Origin: Acidobacteriota bacterium
GTDB lineage: Bacteria; Acidobacteriota; UBA890; WLXD01
NCBI GenBank assembly: GCA_012103255.1
Contig: WLXD01000003.1
Coordinates: 205,984 to 269,983, forward strand
Length of the DNA stretch: 64,000 bases
Direction: 5' to 3'
A model generated the notes under the pieces. The model had not been told where the DNA came from. It saw only the letters and a program-made list of their open reading frames with translations, and did not search any database. The translations under genes were made by a program, and so were the position numbers. The first letter of the stretch is position 1. Each line of letters opens with the position of its first letter. Below are positions 16,423 through 25,322 of the stretch, piece after piece.

Positions 16423-19071
16423 CTACTGCGACCTCAGCGACGACGCGGGATCGCAGCGGCCGGCGCGCCGCGCTGGCAGATAGCTCGCCGCGAAGGCGAC
16501 CGCCAGGAGCGTGATCGCCACCAGCACGAACGTCGCCGGATCGGTCGATGTGATCCCGAACATCAGACTCTCGACCACGCGGCCAAGGGCCAACGCGCCG
16601 ACCACACCGAGCGCGAGGCCCATGCTCGCCAGCAGCACCCCGCGCGAAACAACGGTGCCGACGACGTCGCGCACTCGTGCACCCAACGCCATCCGAATGC
16701 CGATCTCACGACGGCGTTGGCCTACCTGGAACATGAGGGTGCCGTAAACCCCGCCCGCCGCGAGCAGCAGCGCGACCGCGCTGAAGACGACCAGCACGCC
16801 GGAGTAGAAGCGCGGTGCAGCGACCGACCTCGCGACGAGCTGCTGCATCGCGACAATCTCGTCGACCGGAAGTTCCGAGTCCACGGTCCAGATCGCTTCG
16901 CGAATCTCGCTCGCCAGGCCCGCACGCGAACCGCGCACGAGGAACTCGGCGTGCTGGAAGTAGTGGCCGAACCCGCGATGCGGCACATAGATTTCGTTCT
17001 CGGGCTGCTGGGCAAGCCCCCAGTGTCGGATGTCCTCGACGACGCCCACGATGCGCAGGTTCAGGTCGCCTTCCACGTCGAGCACCTCCCCGACCACGTC
17101 ATCACGACCGAACATCGACCGGGCGGTACTCAGGGTGACGACGGCAACCGGATCTTCATCGCCGTCCGTCGGGAGAATGGATCGTCCTTGCCTGAGCCGG
17201 GCACCCAGCGTGGTGAAGTAGCCCTCGTCGACGGGATTGAAGATCGCAACGTGCGGTCCGGGGTCGTCTTCAGCCGCTACGAGTTCGTCGAACCAGCAAC
17301 AGCGCCCCGCACCGGTAATCGCGAACGGCACCGTGATCCCGGCTCCAACCGACTCCACACCTGGGATCGTCTCGAGAGCCGCGCGCGCCTGCTCAACAAA
17401 CATCGTGCGCTCATCAACCGCATACGTTCCGAACGTGAGACGGAAGGAAAGAAGCTGATCGGTTTCGAACCCCGGGTCCACCGCGTTCATGCGCACGAAG
17501 CTGCCGAAGAGCAATCCGGCGCCGACGGTCAGAACTACAGCCAGCGCCACCTCCACGACCACGAGACCGCTGCGCAGGTGCTGGCGACGGGCAGAGGCGG
17601 ATGTGGCATTGCCCCCGTCGCGAATCGACGTATTGAGATCAGATCGCGCGGCCCTCAGCGCAGGAGCAACACCGAACACCAGACCGGTCAACAGCGCCGT
17701 ACCGAACGCGACCGCCAGGATTCGGAGATCAATCGCGACAGCACCCGACCGCGGGATGTTGCCGGGCTGCGCCACGTTGAACCACTCGACAGCTCCCAGA
17801 GCAGCGGCAAGGCCCACCGCACCGCCCGCCAGCGAGAGCACGAGGGCCTCGGTGATCAACTGCTGAATGATCCGCCCCCGACTGGCGCCTAGAGCTGCAC
17901 GGACCGCAACTTCTTGATGCCGTTCGGTTGAGCGCGCCAGCAGCAAACTGGCCACGTTCGCGCATGCGATCAGAAGCATGAGTCCAACCGCGCCAAGCAG
18001 GAGGTATAGCGCATCGCCCACATCGCCCACCGTAGCTTGGAGCAAAGGTGTGACGCCGAAACCGTAGGACTCGATCGGGTCATCCCGACCCGCAGGATTA
18101 TCGGCACGAATCCGAGCGGTGACGGCATCGAGGCTCTCGGAAACCGCGATCAGATTCTGATCGGGGCGGAGGCGGCCAATGATGCTGAGGAAGTGGCTGC
18201 CCCAGTCATCCACATTGGATCCCGCTTCGACAGTAAAGGGTAGCCAGAACTCCGGGCGGGCGCCGACCAGGATCTCAGGCGGCTCGAAGCCGGCAGGCAG
18301 GACCCCAACGATCGTCCGCGGGGTCTGGTTGAGATGAATCTCTCGACCGACGACAGCGGCATCGGACCCAAACAAGCGTACCCAGGCGCCGTGCGAGATC
18401 ACGGCAACCTCGGCAGTGGGTTGATGGTCTTCCGCGACAAAGCCGCGACCGACCGCTGGCGCGACGCCCAGCGCCGGAAAGAACTCAGACCTCACGAAGG
18501 CGACGTGGACCTCGCTGGGTACTGTCGATCCGGTAAGCGCACCGGCGTCCGAGAAAGCGGCCGCAAAGTGTTCGAATATCTCACCCGTCTCCTCGTGCCA
18601 TCGACGAAACATCGGCACGGTGTGGCCCGGGTCGTCCACTGTCACAAGACGCTCGGGAGAGTCGAACGGCAGCTGTCGCAGCAGAACGTGGTCGACGACT
18701 GTGAAGATCGCCGTGCTCGCGCCGATGCCCACCGCAATGATCAAGATGGCGGTGAGCGCGAAGCCTGGACGGGCGCGGAGCCCGCGAACCGCAAGACGTA
18801 TGTCGGACAGGAAGTGATTCAAGACAGATGGCCCAGGGGGGAGGTTCGAAGTGAGGTGTAGATGTGTCGGCACTCGGAGTTCGCGACGCAGTTGCAGCAC
18901 GGACGGCGACAGCGCCTCGCGCCAGCACTCGATAGCAGCGCGCATCCTGCCGCGTCGGCCGACGTTGTCGTCATGGGCCGTCGCGATCTCGCGCGCAACG
19001 CTCTCGCCCACATCTCCGGGAAGCAGCCAACGGACAAGGGCCAGCGGCCACCGCGGCGTCATCCGCGCCAC
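16423..19071 (-). CDS. ADOP-type ABC permease (MacB/FtsX duplicated permease)
   Basis: 882 residues. A soluble N-terminal part (about 1-85) precedes the first repeat DIRLAVRGLRARPGFALTA and its helix, a MacB periplasmic core domain, three helices, then a second periplasmic domain and the C-terminal FtsX helices (RRREIGIRMALGARVRDVV). This is the acidobacterial duplicated orphan permease class, which usually lacks a neighbouring ATPase and sits next to a PadR regulator, as here. The start overlaps the PadR gene by 13 bases; an internal Met at 19062 is another possible start. The substrate is unknown. Confidence 0.92.
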   Translation of the reverse strand: MARMTPRWPLALVRWLLPGDVGESVAREIATAHDDNVGRRGRMRAAIECWREALSPSVLQLRRELRVPTHLHLTSNLPPGPSVLNHFLSDIRLAVRGLRARPGFALTAILIIAVGIGASTAIFTVVDHVLLRQLPFDSPERLVTVDDPGHTVPMFRRWHEETGEIFEHFAAAFSDAGALTGSTVPSEVHVAFVRSEFFPALGVAPAVGRGFVAEDHQPTAEVAVISHGAWVRLFGSDAAVVGREIHLNQTPRTIVGVLPAGFEPPEILVGARPEFWLPFTVEAGSNVDDWGSHFLSIIGRLRPDQNLIAVSESLDAVTARIRADNPAGRDDPIESYGFGVTPLLQATVGDVGDALYLLLGAVGLMLLIACANVASLLLARSTERHQEVAVRAALGASRGRIIQQLITEALVLSLAGGAVGLAAALGAVEWFNVAQPGNIPRSGAVAIDLRILAVAFGTALLTGLVFGVAPALRAARSDLNTSIRDGGNATSASARRQHLRSGLVVVEVALAVVLTVGAGLLFGSFVRMNAVDPGFETDQLLSFRLTFGTYAVDERTMFVEQARAALETIPGVESVGAGITVPFAITGAGRCCWFDELVAAEDDPGPHVAIFNPVDEGYFTTLGARLRQGRSILPTDGDEDPVAVVTLSTARSMFGRDDVVGEVLDVEGDLNLRIVGVVEDIRHWGLAQQPENEIYVPHRGFGHYFQHAEFLVRGSRAGLASEIREAIWTVDSELPVDEIVAMQQLVARSVAAPRFYSGVLVVFSAVALLLAAGGVYGTLMFQVGQRRREIGIRMALGARVRDVVGTVVSRGVLLASMGLALGVVGALALGRVVESLMFGITSTDPATFVLVAITLLAVAFAASYLPARRAGRCDPASSLRSQ

Positions 19072-19391
19072 TCCGCAGTGGCATCGAGTCCATCCCAGAG
19101 CTGCTCCAGCTGCGCGCGCGACTCCTTCAACGCCGCCACGCCCTCGGCGGTGATGCCAAACCGACGCTTCGCCTTGCCGCCCTGAAAGTTCTCGGGCTCG
19201 GTAAATGAACTCATCGCGAGTCCACGCTTCTCGAGCCGCACCAACGTCACGTAAACCGCGCTAATCGTCAGCCGCCGCCCGGTAACCGCCGCGAGCTCAT
19301 CACGAACATTCGCCCCCCACGCCTGTTCCCCCAGCCGCCAAACCGCCAACAACGCACGCTGCTCGACATCACTCAGTCGCTGCTCACCCAT
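19059..19391 (-). CDS. PadR-family transcriptional regulator
   Basis: 110 residues: winged-helix with DVEQRALLAVWRLGEQAWGAN, the recognition region TISAVYVTLVRLEKRGLA, and KRRFGITAEGVAALKES at the wing/third helix, followed by a short C-terminal helix of PadR-s1 type. It probably represses its own operon, which includes the overlapping ADOP permease. A 20-base perfect palindrome 44-63 bases upstream of the start is the obvious operator candidate. Confidence 0.92.
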   Translation of the reverse strand: MGEQRLSDVEQRALLAVWRLGEQAWGANVRDELAAVTGRRLTISAVYVTLVRLEKRGLAMSSFTEPENFQGGKAKRRFGITAEGVAALKESRAQLEQLWDGLDATAEWRG

Positions 19392-19434
19392 ATCGACCTG
19401 CCCTTCAGCCAGCGCCTGCTAATTAGTTGAGATG

Positions 19435-19454
19435 CAAACAATATATATTGTTTG
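19435..19454. promoter_or_regulatory. Perfect 20-bp palindrome, candidate PadR operator
   Basis: CAAACAATAT followed directly by its reverse complement ATATTGTTTG. It lies in an AT-rich island (19420-19475) in otherwise GC-rich DNA, just upstream of the padR gene, where the promoter is expected. PadR dimers bind dyads overlapping their own promoters. No other gene start is close. Confidence 0.6.
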
Positions 19455-19549
19455 TAACGCGAAATATATAGCAACGAATACCCGACCGATGGATACGCTC
19501 GCTGGGGTGCGCGGCGCAGGGCCGCTGCGTGGTCCGTCGTGAAAGGGGT

Positions 19550-19750
19550 TCAGCTAGGGCCCGGCTGCCCAGGGCCGAAGAAACTCACTGTGGTGTCTTC
19601 ACGGCCACTTACAATCTTGTCGGCTGCCGTGCCCGCGCCTTCCGCGGTGACATTTGCGGTGTTCGCGCAGGCCGCGCTTAAGCCCTCAGTGTGCCCATGG
19701 GCAATGATGGTGAGTGTCGGAGGGGACCACTCCGCGCGCTTCTCTCGCAT
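19550..19750 (-). CDS. Small protein of unknown function, possibly a peptide precursor
   Basis: 66 residues from ATG 19750, preceded by GGGAG nine bases upstream; a longer GTG start at 19786 is possible. The N-terminal part EWSPPTLTII resembles the YxxPxL-type leader motif of RiPP precursors with Trp in place of Tyr, followed by a Ser/Thr/Ala-rich stretch with one Cys and a Gly/Pro-rich end (FFGPGQPGPS). No modification enzyme or protease is adjacent. It may be a real small gene or chance; codon pattern is not decisive. Confidence 0.35.
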   Translation of the reverse strand: MREKRAEWSPPTLTIIAHGHTEGLSAACANTANVTAEGAGTAADKIVSGREDTTVSFFGPGQPGPS

Positions 19751-20027
19751 TTGTGCTGTCTCCCGCTCGGTTGTCACCTTGGTCACCTAAGGTTCCACTC
19801 AAGAATACTAGAGCCTGGGTGGGGCTCAGAGAAGACCTAACAGTCTCTCCGAGGGTCCCCCAACACTCTCCCCTAGACTTGGGTCGTTCGTAGCAGGAGC
19901 GAGCACAGCAGGAAGCGAACCGCGTGGGAAAGACACTCCTGCTCGGACGCTCAGCCTCGGTGGCGCCAGGGCGTTGCGGGCATGCCCTACCTCAGCGCAG
20001 TCCCGCCTCTTCGAGCAGCCGAGAGGC

Positions 20028-20294
20028 CTAGCCCGCCGCCTGCACCTTCGTCAGGGCATCCTGCCCCCGCTCGGTCAAACTCACGGTCTCGCCGAGCTTG
20101 TCGCCCGACTTGCCCATGTAGTCGCTGACCTCGATCAGCTCCCAACCCTTCAGATCGTCGTACCAGCCCATCAGGAAATCCTGATGGTGGTGATCGAAGG
20201 AGACGGTGCCGTTCTTGAGGGTGGCGGTGCTGGTCTCGCCGAGACCGAGGACTTTCAAAAGGGCCGCGTGGCCGCGATGCAGGCTGATGCTCAT
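20028..20294 (-). CDS. Small winged-helix-like protein of unknown function
   Basis: 88 residues, ATG start, no clear ribosome binding site. The sequence HRGHAALLKVLGLGE, GWELIEVSDYMGKSG and VSLTERGQDALTKVQ reads like a compact winged helix; LTERGQDAL is typical of the end of such a fold. It contains HHH at about residues 35-37. Monocistronic by its surroundings. I do not recognise the family. Confidence 0.5.
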   Translation of the reverse strand: MSISLHRGHAALLKVLGLGETSTATLKNGTVSFDHHHQDFLMGWYDDLKGWELIEVSDYMGKSGDKLGETVSLTERGQDALTKVQAAG

Positions 20295-20501
20295 GATGAT
20301 GTCGACAGAGGGGACTCGCGCGATGGACTCGGCGCAGGGAATTTTCAGGATGTCGGGGCGATAAGCCGCGCAATGTATTAGACGCGTGAAGCCCCGTTCA
20401 GGTTTCCCCGACCGATGAATTTGATCGTAGCCGTAGTGACGCCGAGGCGTCCAGAACGATTCTAGCCCGTTCGTCGACTTCGGATCGGCCGCCCCGCCAC
20501 G

Positions 20502-21434
20502 TTAGGCGGCCTCGCGCTGCGCTTGGATCTGCCCCACCAGCAAAGCCTCGGCGCAACGTCGCAGCCACCCCGCGACGCTTCCACCGGATACCACCATTGC
20601 CAGCCCGGCTCCCCATGCAAAAGCTGTTTCCCCATCGCCGCCGTCGGGACGCCAAGCCGCTAGCTCGGCATTCCAGGCCACGAAGTCCTCGCCATCCACC
20701 TGCGTGCGACGCACGTAGGCTTCCTTGTCGTCGAGTTTCACGTCGACTCCACCTACCGTGTGGACGTCCCCACCGACCGCTTCGAACGCCCCATCAGACA
20801 GCAGGCTGAAACGATCGGAGTTGGCTGCTGTTGCCAACGCGCGGCGAGTGTCCTGATCCGCGAAGATCTGTCTGGATGACCCCGCCGGCCGACCGCCTCC
20901 ATGGGCGTACTGGTCCATCAGGGCGCCAATCGTCGTACCGATCCGGTCGACTTTGTCCTGAATCGAGGCTTCGTCCCAATCGCGCCGCGCTGCGGTCAAC
21001 CGCGCGCGATCCTCGTCGTCCTCGCGATCGAATCCGGCGCCGACAGCATGAAGTGGGGTCCACGCAACGATTTCCTCATCCTGATACACCCAGCAGGAGT
21101 CGAGCAGGTCGTCGAGCGTTCGAGCCGGCACCTGCAGGTCGATCGCCGTACCGATCGGGTCACGTTCCGCTGCCAAGGGCGCGCTCTCCGCGGCGATCTT
21201 GACGGCCGACGCGAGGAGAAAGGTCCGCAGTGCTGCGTCCTCGCCAAGACCGGCTTCGACCTCGATGGCGCTGAACGAGTCGCCGCCGTCGAGTGCTCGA
21301 GCGACGGCGAGACGTCGCAGGACACGAAAGCAGTGCTGTTGAGACGTGCTGTCGAGCTTCGACCACCGCGGCAAGGTTCCTAGCCCGTCGCTCTCGACCG
21401 TCTTCCGAAAATCGTCGTACGTGTTGTTAGCCAT
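20502..21434 (-). CDS. Hypothetical cytoplasmic protein
   Basis: 310 residues from ATG 21434 (MANNTYDDFRK). An open frame reaches 21542, but the added stretch looks non-coding. The protein is acidic, helical in its first half (RVLRRLAVARALDGG, ALRTFLLASAVKIAAES) and more beta-like later, with no signal peptide, membrane helix or recognisable active site. It is divergent from the P5C dehydrogenase gene, with 273 bases between. Function unknown. Confidence 0.6.
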   Translation of the reverse strand: MANNTYDDFRKTVESDGLGTLPRWSKLDSTSQQHCFRVLRRLAVARALDGGDSFSAIEVEAGLGEDAALRTFLLASAVKIAAESAPLAAERDPIGTAIDLQVPARTLDDLLDSCWVYQDEEIVAWTPLHAVGAGFDREDDEDRARLTAARRDWDEASIQDKVDRIGTTIGALMDQYAHGGGRPAGSSRQIFADQDTRRALATAANSDRFSLLSDGAFEAVGGDVHTVGGVDVKLDDKEAYVRRTQVDGEDFVAWNAELAAWRPDGGDGETAFAWGAGLAMVVSGGSVAGWLRRCAEALLVGQIQAQREAA

Positions 21435-21707
21435 GGCGACAGGATTGGGTACGTGGCCACGTCTGTACAGTGCCTGGTATTGAACCGCTGGACACGAGTT
21501 GCGGCAGCTGTGCCACGGTGTTCTGTCGTGCGCGCGGCACACGATGCTGCAGCTTCGGGTAACCTAGCCACGCCCCGGTTTCCGGCGCATGCTGACGCGC
21601 CGCTGCGGACCTCGGCAACGATTTTCAATGGGACCGGCCGCGCCCGGCCCGCGTCGCATCGATCCTCAAGTTTGGCGCCAGAACTTCGCGCCCGAAAGGA
21701 GCCTCCA

Positions 21708-23336
21708 GTGAACGGAATCGCGCCCATCCCAACACCGGTCAACGAACCTTTCCGTCAGTACGCCCCGGGGTCGGCCGAGCGCGCCAGTTTGAAGGCGCGG
21801 CTCGACCAGATGATGAAGGAGACCGCAGACGTCCCGGCCGTGATCGGCGGACAGGAAGTGCGCACGGGCGACACGCTCGACATCATCTGCCCGCACGATC
21901 ATCAGCACGTGCTCGGCAAGAGCCACCAGGTAGGCGAAGCGGAAGTCGGCCAGGCTGTTGCCGCTGCTGGTGATGCCTGGCACGACTGGTCGCAGATGTC
22001 GTGGGAATCGCGCGCAGCGGTGTTCCTCAAAGCCGCCGACCTGCTGGCGGGACCGTGGCGCGACACCGTGAACGCAGCGACCATGCTCGGGCAGTCGAAG
22101 AACGCGTTCCAGTCGGAGATCGACGCCGCAGCAGAGATGTGTGACTTCTGGCGTTTCAATGCCGCATACATGCAGCAGATCTATGGCGACCAGCCGGGCT
22201 CCGCTCCCGGAATCTGGGACTACGTCGAGTACCGCGCCCTCGAAGGGTTCGTCTTCGCGGTGGCGCCGTTCAACTTCACGTCGATCGGCGGCAACCTCTC
22301 GTCGGCACCCGCGCTCATGGGCAACACGGTGCTCTGGAAGCCCGCCTCCACGGCAGTGCTCTCCAACTACTACCTCCTGCAGATCCTGATAGAAGCCGGC
22401 CTACCGGCGGGCGTCGTGAACTTCGTGCCGGGTCGCGGTGCGCAGGTGGGCAACCCGGTGTTCGCCAGCAAGTCGCTGGCCGGTCTGCACTTCACCGGAT
22501 CTACCGCCACGTTCCAGTTCATGTGGCAGGAGATGTCGCAGCGCCTCGAGCACTACGGCAGCTACCCGCGCATCGTCGGGGAAACCGGCGGCAAGGACTT
22601 CGTCTTCGCACACCCCTCCGCCGACCCGGCGGCGCTCACCACGGCGCTGATCCGCGGCTCGTTCGAGTACCAGGGCCAGAAATGCTCGGCGGCCTCGCGC
22701 GCCTACATCCCGAAGTCGCTCTGGGGAGAGATGAAGGAACGGCTGACTGCCGCCGTCGACGCTATCGACATGGGTTCGCCGCTCGACTTCCGCAACTTCA
22801 TGTGTGCAGTGATCGACAAGGCGTCGTTCGACAACATCAGCGACTACCTGGCAGACGCGCGCTCCGGCAGCGAGTACGAGATCATCACGGGGGGCAATGC
22901 CGATGACTCCGTGGGCTACTTCGTCGAACCGACGATTGTGCAGACTACCGATCCACGGTCGCGTCTCGCGTGCGAAGAGATCTTCGGCCCGGTGCTGACG
23001 ATCTACGTCTACGACGACGACAAGCTCGACGAGACCCTCGAGATCTGCGATACCGCGAGTCCCTACGCGCTCACCGGTGCGATCTTCGCGCAGGATCGTG
23101 GCGAGATCGTCCGGCTCAGCAACGCGCTGCGCCACGCGGCCGGCAACTTCTACATCAACGACAAGCCGACCGGCGCGGTGGTCGGTCAGCAGCCGTTCGG
23201 TGGTAGCAGGGCCTCGGGTACGAACGACAAGGCCGGATCGCCACAGAACCTGCTGCGGTGGACCTCGGTGAGGACCGTGAAGGAGACCTTCGTGGCGCCG
23301 ACCGACTTCCGCTACCCGCACATGGACGCCGAATAG
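21708..23336 (+). CDS. pruA: L-glutamate gamma-semialdehyde (1-pyrroline-5-carboxylate) dehydrogenase
   Basis: 542 residues from GTG 21708, preceded by GGAG six bases upstream; the longer open frame upstream looks non-coding. Aldehyde dehydrogenase fold of the long P5CDH type: PFNFTSIGGNLSSAPALMGN, GETGGKDFVFAHPSAD, catalytic Cys in YQGQKCSAASRAY, and the C-terminal PFGGSRASGTNDKAG. It oxidises glutamate semialdehyde to glutamate with NAD+ in proline catabolism. The proline dehydrogenase partner is not in this window and not fused. Confidence 0.93.
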   Translation: MNGIAPIPTPVNEPFRQYAPGSAERASLKARLDQMMKETADVPAVIGGQEVRTGDTLDIICPHDHQHVLGKSHQVGEAEVGQAVAAAGDAWHDWSQMSWESRAAVFLKAADLLAGPWRDTVNAATMLGQSKNAFQSEIDAAAEMCDFWRFNAAYMQQIYGDQPGSAPGIWDYVEYRALEGFVFAVAPFNFTSIGGNLSSAPALMGNTVLWKPASTAVLSNYYLLQILIEAGLPAGVVNFVPGRGAQVGNPVFASKSLAGLHFTGSTATFQFMWQEMSQRLEHYGSYPRIVGETGGKDFVFAHPSADPAALTTALIRGSFEYQGQKCSAASRAYIPKSLWGEMKERLTAAVDAIDMGSPLDFRNFMCAVIDKASFDNISDYLADARSGSEYEIITGGNADDSVGYFVEPTIVQTTDPRSRLACEEIFGPVLTIYVYDDDKLDETLEICDTASPYALTGAIFAQDRGEIVRLSNALRHAAGNFYINDKPTGAVVGQQPFGGSRASGTNDKAGSPQNLLRWTSVRTVKETFVAPTDFRYPHMDAE

Positions 23337-23435
23337 GCGCAGCACCCGTCTCACGCGAGGGTATCCAGGACTGCTTTGAATCCTCTATACTCTCCGATGC
23401 ACAGCCATGCACAGTAAGACGCATTCGGAGTCGCC

Positions 23436-24692
23436 GTGAAGACATCCAGGCTAGTATTACGGTTCGTTGCTGTCGCCCTCGTGGGCGCGCTCTGTCTGTC
23501 GCATGGCGCCACCATCCAGGCGGCCGGCAATCGGATGGAGAAACGTGCCAAACAGATCGGCAAGGATCTGAAGCGACGCCATCTGCCGACCGGCACCGTG
23601 TTCGATCCGGTCTTCGCCGGGCCGGGCTCCAAGACGATCGTCGGCTATCAGCACGCTGGCGACTCCGCCATCTGGACCGGGCACTGGATTGCTGCCGAAG
23701 CCTTCCGCTACGCGGTGACCGGCAAGAAGGACGCTCGCAACAACGTCCGCAAGGCGCTCAAGGCAATCCGCCTCCTTGTCGACGTGACCGGCGCCGACGT
23801 TCTTGCACGTGGCGCCGTTCCATCCGGCTCCCGCTGGGAAGACTCGATCCTGGTCAACGAGGCGCGGCACGGCACCTATCGCACGAGTGTGAAGGGGAAG
23901 CAGTACATCTGGGCCGGCAACACCTCGCGCGACCAATACTCGGGCGTGTTCTTCGGCATGGGCTTCGCCTGGGAGTTGATGCCGAACGACCCGGTGGTCC
24001 GCAACGTCATTCTCGAGATCACCGATCGCCTGCTCGGCAACCTGATCAACAACGCGTGGACCGTCGAGTTCCCGGACGGCACCCTCAGCACGTCATTCGC
24101 GGCGCGCCCCGATCAGATGCTGGCCTTCCTGCAGATCGGCCGCATGGTAAAGCCCGACAGGTTCGACAAGCCCTATCGCGACATGCGTGGTGCGCTCGGA
24201 CACCTCGTGAAGATCCCGATCGATCTCGAGGCGACCGACCCGCACGGGTCATACTTCAAGTTCAACCTCGACCACATCAATCTCGTGCATCTGCTCCGCC
24301 TCGAGGAAGAGAGCTCCCAGCGTGCAACCTACCGGGCGGCGTTCGACAAGTTGCGCGAAACGGTCGGGGCACACGACAACGCTCACTTCAACATGATCGA
24401 ACGTGTTCTCAACGGTGGGCACGGTCCGCGTGACCGCAGAACGCGAGACATGCTCAAGGATTGGCTCGAACGGCCGCGGCGGATTACCAGCGTAGATCTG
24501 TCAGGGTCGCGTGATTCGTGTGGCGACAACCGCGCCTGCAATCCGATCCCCGTGGTGAAACGGGTCCCGACCGACTTTCTCTGGCAACGCAGTCCGTTCG
24601 ATCTCAAGGGCGGCGGGAACGGCACCATCGAGGGTGCTGGACTCGACTACCTGCTCCCCTACTGGATGGCCAGGTACTACCGCGTGATCTAG
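23436..24692 (+). CDS. Secreted protein of unknown function, alpha/alpha-barrel-like
   Basis: 418 residues from GTG 23436 with GGAG eight bases upstream. A signal peptide covers about residues 1-30 (ending IQAAG). The body has regularly spaced Trp/Gly/Asp-rich motifs such as GHWIAAEAFRYAVTG, RWEDSILVNEARHGTYR and RDQYSGVFFGMGFAWEL, suggesting a six-hairpin (alpha/alpha) toroid like many polysaccharide-active proteins. No family catalytic motif is certain. One likely disulfide (CGDNRAC). Monocistronic. Confidence 0.6.
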   Translation: MKTSRLVLRFVAVALVGALCLSHGATIQAAGNRMEKRAKQIGKDLKRRHLPTGTVFDPVFAGPGSKTIVGYQHAGDSAIWTGHWIAAEAFRYAVTGKKDARNNVRKALKAIRLLVDVTGADVLARGAVPSGSRWEDSILVNEARHGTYRTSVKGKQYIWAGNTSRDQYSGVFFGMGFAWELMPNDPVVRNVILEITDRLLGNLINNAWTVEFPDGTLSTSFAARPDQMLAFLQIGRMVKPDRFDKPYRDMRGALGHLVKIPIDLEATDPHGSYFKFNLDHINLVHLLRLEEESSQRATYRAAFDKLRETVGAHDNAHFNMIERVLNGGHGPRDRRTRDMLKDWLERPRRITSVDLSGSRDSCGDNRACNPIPVVKRVPTDFLWQRSPFDLKGGGNGTIEGAGLDYLLPYWMARYYRVI

Positions 24693-24697
24693 CGGCG

Positions 24698-25258
24698 TCA
24701 GTCCGCCAGCGGGTTGCCGACGAGAAGCGGGTTTCCGAGCAGAAACTGCTCCACGTCGATGTCGGCACCAGACTGCGCGATGAGCCGCCGCTGAACGCGC
24801 GCCAGTTGCTCCGCGTCGAGGCGGTCGTCCTCCGGGAAGAACGCCTGCCCTACACGGTCCTCGACGAAGCGCAGAACCTGCTGCAACCCAGTGCCGGAGA
24901 ATCGTGTGTTGATCCGACCGTGGAGCATGTGCAGCGTCCAGTAGCTGGCGGCGAGCCGCATGAAGGCGGCGCCGGCTCCGGGGTAGTTCTTCTCGAGCGA
25001 GTCTCCGAACTGTGCCTGGAATCGCTCGACGGAGACGAAGGGGTACCCCTCGGCGGCGAGATGGAAGAAGCCCTGCAGCGCTGAGTCCGCGATCACTGCG
25101 AACCGCCGTTGGCTTGACTCGTCGGCCTCGGTCTCGGACGCGAACGCCATGAGCACATCGGCGTCACCGGGCTCGGCAGGCACCCCGGCACGGTCGAGTA
25201 GAAGGCCGATCGCCTCCATCCCCAGTTCCAGTTCGGCTGCGGTCCCGTTGACAGACAT
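24698..25258 (-). CDS. Hypothetical protein
   Basis: 186 residues, ATG start, no signal or membrane segment. It is mainly helical: ELELGMEAIGLLLDRAGV, ADSALQGFFHLAAEGYPF, and GAAFMRLAASYWTLHMLHG. Located 5 bases past the end of the convergent secreted protein and divergent from the radical SAM gene across 64 bases. I do not recognise it. Confidence 0.6.
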   Translation of the reverse strand: MSVNGTAAELELGMEAIGLLLDRAGVPAEPGDADVLMAFASETEADESSQRRFAVIADSALQGFFHLAAEGYPFVSVERFQAQFGDSLEKNYPGAGAAFMRLAASYWTLHMLHGRINTRFSGTGLQQVLRFVEDRVGQAFFPEDDRLDAEQLARVQRRLIAQSGADIDVEQFLLGNPLLVGNPLAD

Positions 25259-25322
25259 TTGACTGCTATAGTTCGGATCCTAGATCGATCTGATAATTAT
25301 CGCGCGAACCGAGGTCCAACGT

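Noticed and set aside
19787-20027. Possible structured RNA between the small peptide gene and the winged-helix gene
   Set aside because: Several short GC-rich inverted repeats can be drawn but none with a recognisable tRNA, riboswitch or 6S-like pattern.
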